Source: Pseudomonas graminis (GTDB lineage Bacteria > Pseudomonadota > Gammaproteobacteria > Pseudomonadales > Pseudomonadaceae). Taken from it: a stretch of 33,952 bases of DNA. Shown piece by piece: positions 1-6,019 of this stretch. The notes beneath the pieces are model-generated. The model made no database searches and was not told where the DNA came from. It was given only the letters and a program-made list of their open reading frames with translations. The stretch covers positions 1 to 33,952 of the forward strand of contig NZ_FOHW01000048.1 of the NCBI RefSeq assembly GCF_900111735.1, given 5' to 3'. Position 1 is the first letter of the stretch, and each line of letters starts with the position of its first letter. Position numbers and translations under genes: made by a program.

Positions 1-289
1 GTGTGTTCGCCATCAGATTTGCGGTGTAACGACCGACGCCTTCCCGGCTGAAGCCGGTCCCACTGTTTGACCGCATATCCATAGTGGGACCGGCTTTAGC
101 CGGGAAGAGGCCGGTGTGTTCGCCATCGGATTTGCGGTGTAACGACCGACGCCTTCCTGGCTAAAGCCAGTCTCACTGTTTGACCGCGTATCCATAGTGG
201 GACCGGCTTTAGCCGGTAAGAGGCCGGTGTGCTCGCCATCAGATGTGCGGTGTGACGACTGACGCCTTCCCGGCTAAAGCCGGTCCCAC
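1..289. repeat. 113-bp tandem array carrying REPINs
   Basis: The sequence starting GTGTGTTCGCCATC recurs at 1, 114 and 227, giving a 113-bp period and about 2.5 units. Each full unit holds an inverted pair of REP palindromes of the GGACCGGCTTTAGCCGGGAA type (40-107 and 153-220), and the third unit stops after one REP arm (266-289). Such REP doublets (REPINs) are common between pseudomonad genes. The arm at 153-176 has diverged. No credible gene lies here, since open frames across it are low-complexity readings of the palindromes. Confidence 0.9.
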
Positions 290-377
290 ATGGGTACGCG
301 GTGCACTCAGCGATGACAGGTTGCGCTCCTGAGCGCTTTGTCCCACGCTCTGCCGACCTTGCACGCGGAACGACCCC

Positions 378-1244
378 ATGGACAGCAACATCAGCTGGCG
401 CGAACAGCTACGCATCATCGTTTTTCAGAGTGACACCAAACCCGGCCGACGCTTCGACAAAATCCTGCTGGTGCTCATCCTTTTCAGCCTGCTCGTGGCG
501 ATCATCGACAGCATCGAGGCCGTGCACCGCAATTACGCCGCGCCGCTGGCCTGGATCGAGTGGACCCTCACCTTCATCTTCGCGGTCGAGTACCTGCTGC
601 GCCTGTACTGCTCGCCCAAACCCCTCAAGTACGCCTTCAGCTTCTACGGCCTGATCGACCTGCTGGCCATCGTGCCGGGCATCCTGGCGATCTATTACAG
701 CGACGCTCAGTACCTGCTGATCGTCCGAGTGGTGCGGATGCTGCGGATCTTCCGTGTGCTCAAGCTCAGCCCCTACCTGAAACAGGCCAACTACCTGCTC
801 GCTGCGCTGCGGGGCAGCAAACAGAAGATCATCGTGTTTCTGGCCACCGTGTCGACGCTGGTGACGGTGTTCGGCACCCTGATGTACGTCGTCGAAGGCC
901 CGGAGCACGGCTTCACCAGCATTCCCAAAGGCATCTACTGGGCGATCGTCACCCTGACCACGGTGGGCTTTGGCGACATCGTGCCGAAGACGCCGCTCGG
1001 GCAAATCCTGTCGTCGCTGGTGATGATCACCGGTTACTCGATCATCGCCGTGCCCACCGGGATTTTCACCGCCGAACTGGCCAACGCGATGCGCGGCGAT
1101 CAGCTGCAGCACGACTGCCCGGTCTGCGCCAAGAACGCCCATGAACCCAACGCGGCGTTCTGTTCGCGGTGCGGCAATGCGCTGTTTCCCAAGCTCGGCG
1201 CGGTCGCCGCACCGGCCGATGCGCAAGGCGGCATAAGCACATGA
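378..1244 (+). CDS. Voltage-gated-type potassium channel with C-terminal zinc ribbon
   Basis: A 288-residue six-transmembrane ion transporter of the bacterial Kv-like family, predicted to conduct K+ across the inner membrane. S1 to S3 run from about residue 28 to 108. The S4-like segment at about 114-130 carries arginines at 117, 120, 123 and 126. The pore has the selectivity filter TTVGFGD at 194-200, followed by S6. The cytoplasmic tail contains two CxxC pairs (C247/C250 and C262/C265), which look like a small zinc ribbon. The ATG is preceded by GGAACGACCCC. It stands alone, downstream of REPINs and 134 bp before the sulfate-binding protein gene. The channel assignment is firm from the filter; voltage gating is inferred, and the role of the zinc ribbon is unknown to me. 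Confidence 0.9.
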   Translation: MDSNISWREQLRIIVFQSDTKPGRRFDKILLVLILFSLLVAIIDSIEAVHRNYAAPLAWIEWTLTFIFAVEYLLRLYCSPKPLKYAFSFYGLIDLLAIVPGILAIYYSDAQYLLIVRVVRMLRIFRVLKLSPYLKQANYLLAALRGSKQKIIVFLATVSTLVTVFGTLMYVVEGPEHGFTSIPKGIYWAIVTLTTVGFGDIVPKTPLGQILSSLVMITGYSIIAVPTGIFTAELANAMRGDQLQHDCPVCAKNAHEPNAAFCSRCGNALFPKLGAVAAPADAQGGIST

Positions 1245-1264
1245 GTTTTTGATCTATTGGGCCG

Positions 1265-1290
1265 CTGGCGACTTTGGTTATAGTCGCCAG
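1265..1290. terminator. Hairpin between the channel and sbp genes
   Basis: CTGGCGACT at 1265-1273 and AGTCGCCAG at 1282-1290 form a perfect 9-bp stem with an 8-nt loop, 20 bp after the channel stop codon. No T tract follows, so it may be a weak terminator or an operator rather than a canonical intrinsic terminator. An 8-mer in its loop, TGGTTATA (1275-1282), recurs at 1308-1315. Confidence 0.4.
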
Positions 1291-1378
1291 CCATTGGCCC
1301 TCTCGTCTGGTTATAACAACGGCTCTTTCAAGAGCGACCCGATAAACGCCTCATGCTCAACGCCACAAGGAATTCACA

Positions 1379-2380
1379 GTGAAAAAAATCTTCGCCGCTT
1401 CCCTGCTCGCCGCAGGACTGGCGCTGGGCAGCGCTGCACAGGCCGCCGCGCCATCGCTGCTCAACGTGTCGTATGACGTGATGCGCGACTTCTACAAGGA
1501 CTACAACGCCGCATTCCAGAAGCACTGGAACGCCGAGCACCAGGAAACCCCGACGATTCAGATGTCCTACGGCGGATCGAGCAAACAGGCCCGTTCAGTG
1601 ATCGATGGCCTGCCCGCCGATGTCATCACCATGAACATGGCCACCGACATCAACGCGCTGGCGGACAACGGCAAACTGGTGCCGGATAACTGGGTCACCC
1701 GCCTGCCGAACAACAGCGCTCCGTTTACTTCGGCCACGGTGTTCATCGTGCGCAAGGGCAACCCCAAGGCGCTGAAGGACTGGCCGGACCTGGTCAAGGA
1801 CGGCGTTGAAGTGGTGGTGCCCAATCCGAAGACTTCCGGCAACGGGCGCTATACCTACCTCTCGGCCTGGGGCTACACGCTGAAGAACGGCGGGGATGAA
1901 GCGGCGGCGAAGAAATTCGTCGGCGAGCTGTTCAGCCACGTGCCCGTGCTCGACACCGGCGGCCGTGGCGCGACCACCACGTTCATGACCAACCACATCG
2001 GCGACGTGCTGGTGACCTTCGAAAACGAAGCGGAAATGATCGCCCGGGAGTTTGGTCGCGATCAGTTCGAAGTGGTGTACCCGAGCGTCTCCGCTGAAGC
2101 TGAGCCGCCTGTGAGCGTTGTGGACAAGGTGGTGGACAAGAAAGGCACCCGCGCGGTGGCCGAGGAATACCTGAAGTACCTGTGGTCCCCTGAAGGACAG
2201 GAAATCGCTGCCGCCAACTACCTGCGCCCACGGGATCCGGCGGTGCTGGCCAAGTACACCGACCGCTTCCCGAAAGTGGACTTCCTGTCAGTGGAAAAAA
2301 CCTTCGGCGACTGGCGCACGGTGCAGAAAACTCACTTCAATGATGGTGGGGTGTTTGATCAGATCTATCCGGCGAAATAA
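1379..2380 (+). CDS. sbp: Sulfate ABC transporter, periplasmic sulfate-binding protein
   Basis: A 333-residue periplasmic solute-binding protein of the Sbp/CysP family, which captures sulfate (or thiosulfate) for the CysTWA ABC importer used in cysteine synthesis. The first 22 residues form a Sec signal peptide ending in AQA. The mature protein opens with LLNVSYDVMRDFYKDYN, typical of the family, and has the conserved SYGGSSKQARSV and GNGRYTYLSAWGY segments. The start is GTG, set by ACAAGGA seven bases upstream. No cysT, cysW or cysA follows; the gene is monocistronic and bounded by repeats, so the permease must be encoded elsewhere. Sbp fits better than CysP by overall pattern, but substrate preference cannot be read directly. 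Confidence 0.9.
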   Translation: MKKIFAASLLAAGLALGSAAQAAAPSLLNVSYDVMRDFYKDYNAAFQKHWNAEHQETPTIQMSYGGSSKQARSVIDGLPADVITMNMATDINALADNGKLVPDNWVTRLPNNSAPFTSATVFIVRKGNPKALKDWPDLVKDGVEVVVPNPKTSGNGRYTYLSAWGYTLKNGGDEAAAKKFVGELFSHVPVLDTGGRGATTTFMTNHIGDVLVTFENEAEMIAREFGRDQFEVVYPSVSAEAEPPVSVVDKVVDKKGTRAVAEEYLKYLWSPEGQEIAAANYLRPRDPAVLAKYTDRFPKVDFLSVEKTFGDWRTVQKTHFNDGGVFDQIYPAK

Positions 2381-2401
2381 GGCCCCCGGCTTAGTAGCCA
2401 A

Positions 2402-2709
2402 GATCAATAGCGTCTGCCTAGGGGCAGACGTTTCGCCTTCGGCGAGTTACTTGGAAAAGCCCCAAGTAACCAAGGGTGCTTGCTCCTGGTTGGGCCCTTC
2501 CTTCGTCAGGGTTCCTTCACTCCGGTCTTGCTCCGTTGGCCCGCGCCGAACGGACATCCCTGTCCTGACGGCGCTCTCGCCGCATCCCTGCGGCTCGGCC
2601 CACTGCGCAAAACCTGCGTTCAGCCTGCACCCAAGTCGCGATAGGTGTCGCCTGAGCGTTATGTGTTGAAGATCAAGATCAACAGCTTCCCGGCTAAAGC
2701 CGGTCCCAC
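2402..2709 (+). repeat. ~310-bp multicopy intergenic element, copy A
   Basis: This element begins at GATCAA and ends in a REP palindrome (2686-2709). Near-identical copies lie at 2934-3273 (inverted), 29035-29345, and from 33824 to the window edge. It is a chain of hairpins: GTCTGCC/GGCAGAC at 2412-2429, then TCGCC-TTC-GGCGA, then GTTACTTGG/CCAAGTAAC. The loop of the third hairpin is shorter in this copy than in the others. Several open frames cross it in both directions, but they are shared by all copies and look spurious. Confidence 0.85.
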
Positions 2710-2735
2710 TAACAGACCTCAGGCGTAGGATCGGC

Positions 2736-2864
2736 TTGATCGTTCCCACGCTCCGCGTGGGAATGCATCCCATGACGCTCCGCGTCACCTCCCCACGCCA
2801 GAAAGCGCAGCGTACGCGGAGCGTCCGGGGGCGGTGTTACCACGCGGAGCGTGGGAACGATCAA
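2736..2864. repeat. Inverted pair of GC-rich 'GTTCCCACGC' repeats
   Basis: TTGATCGTTCCCACGCTCCG and the next five bases (2736-2760) are the exact reverse complement of 2840-2864, a perfect 25-bp inverted repeat around 79 bp. Smaller GACGCTCCGCGTC-type palindromes sit inside it. A diverged relative lies at 29554-29604. The sequence lies exactly between copies A and B of the ~310-bp element, and I see no gene in it. Confidence 0.85.
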
Positions 2865-2888
2865 GATTGATGGTGAGCAAACCGGCCT

Positions 2889-2957
2889 CTTCCCGGCTGA
2901 AGCCGGTCCCACTAACAGCAGCGCGTGCACCCAGTAGGACCGGCTTCAGCCGGGAAG
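2889..2957. repeat. REPIN next to element copy B
   Basis: REP arms at 2889-2912 and 2934-2957 face each other around a short spacer. The right arm is also the terminal REP of the inverted element copy B. Confidence 0.85.
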
Positions 2958-3273
2958 CTTTTGATCTGCTTTTGATCTTCGAACGCGACAGCCCAGACGA
3001 CACCCATCGCGACTTGGGTGCAGGCCGAACGCAGACGACGCGGAGTGGGCCGAGCGGCATGGATGCCGCGAGAGCGCCGCTAGGACATGGATGTCCGTTC
3101 GGCGCGGGCCCACGGAGCGTCGTCGGAGTGAGGGTATTCCGACGCAGGAGGAACCCAACCAGGAGCAAGCACCCTTGGTTACTTGGGGTGCTTTTCCAAG
3201 TAACTCGCCGAAGGCGAAACGGTCTGCCCTTAGGCAGACGCCCTTGATCTTGATCTTGATCTTGATCTTGATC
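2934..3273 (-). repeat. ~310-bp multicopy intergenic element, copy B (inverted)
   Basis: This is the reverse complement of the element at 2402-2709, so A and B form a very large inverted repeat. Its GATCAA edge has grown into five perfect TTGATC hexamers (3244-3273). The whole stretch between sbp and the lipoprotein gene (2381-3300) is repeats; I see no gene or clear terminator. Confidence 0.85.
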
Positions 3274-3300
3274 CCGGCGTACTACGCCCCACCGCCTACC

Positions 3301-3717
3301 TCAGTTCCCGAACTGTTTGCTCAACCCCGGCGGCACACCGCTGGCATCGGTCTCCTGCCACGGCCCGCTTGGCGAAGTCGACCAGGTCCAGCCGTCATTC
3401 CAGCGGTAGTAAGTTCGCTGGCGATAGAACGTGTTCGGCACGTTATCCAGCACATGCACACCCAGGCGCGCATCCCAATGGCTGTTGCCACCCGGCGGCG
3501 GAGCGAAGTGCGAAGAGGTTTTCGGGCCCGGTGCAGGGATCGGCATAGACGGCGGCGTCTCTGGCGCTGTGCGCGGAGTGCCGGGCTGCGGGGTCGGCGA
3601 CGGGCCGGGAACGGTCGGGATCGGTTCGGAGCTCTGCGGCCCTGGATGCTGCACCGCACAGGCTGCGGTCAATCCCACCACCAGACTCAACAAGGCAAAA
3701 CGGGCGACGCGATACAT
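3301..3717 (-). CDS. Proline-rich lipoprotein of unknown function
   Basis: A 138-residue predicted lipoprotein. The N-terminus is a lipoprotein signal peptide with lipobox LTAAC, giving a lipidated cysteine at about residue 20. Residues 23 to about 70 are rich in Pro, Ser and Thr. The C-terminal half (SHWDARLGVHVLDNVPNTFY onward) has many aromatics, including a short YYRWNDGWTWSTS segment that suggests a small folded domain. It starts 30 bp after the ccmI stop on the same strand, so it is probably read as the tail of the ccm operon; a role in cytochrome maturation is not implied by any motif. I do not recognise the family. Confidence 0.75.
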   Translation of the reverse strand: MYRVARFALLSLVVGLTAACAVQHPGPQSSEPIPTVPGPSPTPQPGTPRTAPETPPSMPIPAPGPKTSSHFAPPPGGNSHWDARLGVHVLDNVPNTFYRQRTYYRWNDGWTWSTSPSGPWQETDASGVPPGLSKQFGN

Positions 3718-3747
3718 AAGGGCTCTCTACTCGCTGCGTTAACGGGA

Positions 3748-4953
3748 TTACTGATCGGGGCTGTCGATGGTCAGGGATTGCAGCGCCGTCACATTGCTCG
3801 GCAACGGCTGGCTGCGGCCGATCCATTCCCCCGCCGTCGGCTGACCGGCACGGGACACCCGGGCCACGAGTTGGACTTCGGCAAAGTTCGACAGTTTCAG
3901 CTGCGGCATCATCGCGTCGGCGTCAGTCAGCTCGACCTCCACCGGCAAGTCAGCCACGGTCACGCGCTTGACCGCCAGCGGCGCCGGCGGACCCGACACC
4001 GCGCGGGCAAACACAAACACTGTGTCGCCCGGCTGGACCTTGGCTTTCAACGCCTCCGACAGCGTGACACGCACCTTCATGCGCGCGCCCTGCACCGCCA
4101 CCGGCGGGGGGTTTTCCAGCGTGCCGCCGCTTTGCACCACCTTGTCTCTGGCGCGTTTGATACCGCCTTCCAGCGCCCCACGGGAAGGATCGTCTTGCGG
4201 CAACACGGCCAACAGACGCGTCCAGTAACTCACCGCCTGATCAAACTGCTGGCTTTCGAAGGCGTTGATGCCCATCAGGCCCAGACTGGTGACTTCCTTG
4301 GGATTGAGCTTCAGCGCTTCTTCGGCAATCCCCTGAATCTGCGGGGTCCAAGCCTTGTTAGCGGCGAAGTACAACGCCTGGGCCCACTGCCCCAGCAGTT
4401 CGGGCTGACGACCGGCCAGCTTGGCCGCACGCTCGAACATCCGCGCGGCATCGGCCGGGCGATCCTGGGCCATGTAGGTCCGCGCTAGGAAGTACGCGCT
4501 CTCGGCGGAATCCGGTTGCGCCTTCACCGCACGCTCCAGCCGCTCGGTCATCTGCGCCAGCGAGCCCGGCGGTTGGGAGAACTCCCGGGTCAGCTCAACC
4601 TTGTCCGACGCGCCGAAATGCAGATACAGACCCAACGCCAACACCGGCACCAGAATCGCGGCGAGCAATGGCAGCGGCTTGCCCAGGCGGCTCACCCGCT
4701 CGGCGCCCACCCCTTCGGTGTCGGCGAGCAGTTCGCGCGCGGCCTCGGCCCGACCGCCGTCCAGTTGCGCCGACGAGAGCACGCCCTCCTCCTGCTGCGC
4801 TTGCAACTCGGCGATGCGCTCCTGATACAAGGCGACGTTAAGGGCGGTGCGATCTTCCTCAGTCTGCGCGCGACGGCCGCGCAACACCGGGATCAGCAGG
4901 AAACTCAGGGCCACCAGCAGCAACAGGCCGGCGGCCATCCAGAAATCAATCAT
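3748..4953 (-). CDS. ccmI: Cytochrome c maturation protein CcmI (apocytochrome chaperone)
   Basis: A 401-residue CcmI/CycH-type protein. It holds the C-terminus of unfolded apocytochrome c and hands it to the CcmF/CcmH ligation complex. The topology fits: one membrane helix at about 4-23, a cytoplasmic helical segment, a second helix at about 95-112, and a periplasmic C-terminal half. TPR-like helices cover about 140-250 (AYFLARTYMAQDRPADAARM and similar). The last ~110 residues form a beta-rich domain (VRVTLSEALKAKVQPGDTVF). The start codon overlaps the ccmH stop by four bases (ATGA). It is the last recognised ccm gene. Confidence 0.93.
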   Translation of the reverse strand: MIDFWMAAGLLLLVALSFLLIPVLRGRRAQTEEDRTALNVALYQERIAELQAQQEEGVLSSAQLDGGRAEAARELLADTEGVGAERVSRLGKPLPLLAAILVPVLALGLYLHFGASDKVELTREFSQPPGSLAQMTERLERAVKAQPDSAESAYFLARTYMAQDRPADAARMFERAAKLAGRQPELLGQWAQALYFAANKAWTPQIQGIAEEALKLNPKEVTSLGLMGINAFESQQFDQAVSYWTRLLAVLPQDDPSRGALEGGIKRARDKVVQSGGTLENPPPVAVQGARMKVRVTLSEALKAKVQPGDTVFVFARAVSGPPAPLAVKRVTVADLPVEVELTDADAMMPQLKLSNFAEVQLVARVSRAGQPTAGEWIGRSQPLPSNVTALQSLTIDSPDQ

Positions 4954-5486
4954 TCGCGGTTTTTATCCAGCAAGTGGGCGAGGCGCTGACGCTCCTCGTC
5001 TGAGAGCACATCGGCGTCTTCGCGGCTTGTGCGACGACGGCGCACGACGATCACACCAATCAACACCGCGCCGCCCAGCAGCAAGCCGGCCGGACCGAAC
5101 CAGAGCAGCCAGGTGTGGGCATTGAGCTCGGGCTTGTAGCGCACGAACTCGCCGTAGCGATCAACCATGAAATCGATGATCTGCTGATTGCTCTGGCCTT
5201 CGCCGAGCATGCGGTAGATCTCTTTGCGCAGGTCGGCCGCGATGGGTGCGTTGGAATCAGCGATGTCCTGGTTCTGGCATTTCGGACAGCGCAGCTCACG
5301 GGTCAGCTCGGTGTAGCGGGCCCGCTCGGCGTCGTCCTTGAAGGTGTAGGCATCAATCGCAGCCTGGGCCACACCTGCAAAACCCAGCGCCAATACCGCA
5401 GCGGCAGCCAATCGCCGTGCCCCTCGTAGGAGCGCGCTTGCCCGCGAAGAGGCCCGACCAGCCGCCACATCATCGCGCCTGATCAT
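4950..5486 (-). CDS. ccmH: Cytochrome c maturation protein CcmH (thioredox LRCPKCQN protein)
   Basis: A 178-residue CcmH/CycL protein, a periplasmic membrane-anchored thiol protein that keeps apocytochrome CxxCH cysteines reduced for heme attachment. The hallmark LRCPKCQN places the redox cysteines at 67 and 70, and a membrane anchor lies at about 124-147. The ATG overlaps the ccmG stop (ATGA), which fixes the start. The signal peptide is oddly long: residues 1-25 are a basic, Ser/Ala-rich extension before the hydrophobic core LAAAAVLALGFAGVAQA. DNA at 5426-5454, encoding about residues 11-21, is a REP sequence. The frame is intact and the mature part looks normal. Confidence 0.93.
   Translation of the reverse strand: MIRRDDVAAGRASSRASALLRGARRLAAAAVLALGFAGVAQAAIDAYTFKDDAERARYTELTRELRCPKCQNQDIADSNAPIAADLRKEIYRMLGEGQSNQQIIDFMVDRYGEFVRYKPELNAHTWLLWFGPAGLLLGGAVLIGVIVVRRRRTSREDADVLSDEERQRLAHLLDKNRE
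5426..5454. repeat. REP sequence inside the ccmH coding region
   Basis: GTAGGAGCGCGCTTGCCCGC followed by GAAGAGGCC matches the REP family seen between genes at 13072-13096, 13349-13373 and 29478-29500. Here it lies in frame within ccmH, read as about residues 11-21 of the signal peptide. Confidence 0.88.
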
Positions 5487-6019
5487 TCTCTGCCCTCATC
5501 CACCAGCGCCTGATACTGGCCCGCCAGCTTCTCGCGCCAGACTGTCTGGTCGATCACACCCACATGCTTGTAGCGAATGACGCCCTTGGCATCAATCAAG
5601 AAGGTCTCCGGCGCGCCATAGACACCCAGATTCAAACCCAGGCTACCGGCCTCATCATTGATGTTCAGCTGATAGGGATCGTGAAATTCTTTGAGCCACT
5701 TCTGCGCCTCGGCGTTCACGTCCTTGTAGTTGACGCCGTAAATCACCACGCCCTGCTCCGCCAGTTTGGTCAGCACAGGATGCTCGACCCGGCAGGCCAC
5801 GCACCAGGTGCCCCAGACGTTGACCAGTGCCGGTTTGCCCAGCAGGTCGGCGCGAGTCAGCGGCTTGCCATCCTGCACGGCGGGCAAGTTGAATTCAGGA
5901 AATGGTTTGCCAATCAGCGCCGACGGCAGTTCCGACGGATCCAGATACAAACCTCGGTACAGCAAACCCGCCATGCCGAGAAACAGCACCAGCGGGATCA
6001 GCAACATCCAGCGCTTCAT
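5483..6019 (-). CDS. ccmG: Thiol:disulfide oxidoreductase CcmG/DsbE
   Basis: A 178-residue membrane-anchored thioredoxin-like protein that reduces CcmH or the apocytochrome cysteines in the periplasm. It has an N-terminal anchor at about 4-21 and the redox motif WCVAC (W72, C73, C76) in a NVWGTWCVACRVEHP context. Later family blocks follow, with a YGVNYKD segment and GVYGAPETFLID containing the cis-proline region. An open frame continues upstream, but the start is set at the ATG at 6019, which overlaps the ccmF stop (ATGA) and gives the normal family length. Confidence 0.94.
   Translation of the reverse strand: MKRWMLLIPLVLFLGMAGLLYRGLYLDPSELPSALIGKPFPEFNLPAVQDGKPLTRADLLGKPALVNVWGTWCVACRVEHPVLTKLAEQGVVIYGVNYKDVNAEAQKWLKEFHDPYQLNINDEAGSLGLNLGVYGAPETFLIDAKGVIRYKHVGVIDQTVWREKLAGQYQALVDEGRE

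Noticed and set aside
13..195. Short open frames within the REPIN arrays at 1-290 and 13206-13548
   Set aside because: They are readings through palindromes, with translations such as SSRLKPVPL that recur wherever a REP occurs.
2340..2669. Open frame beginning in the end of sbp and crossing element copy A
   Set aside because: Equivalent frames occur in every copy of the repeat in both directions, and no ribosome site or domain is seen.
3091..4488. 465-codon plus-strand open frame across element copy B, the lipoprotein gene and ccmI
   Set aside because: It runs antisense to two credible genes and through a multicopy repeat, with no recognisable domain.
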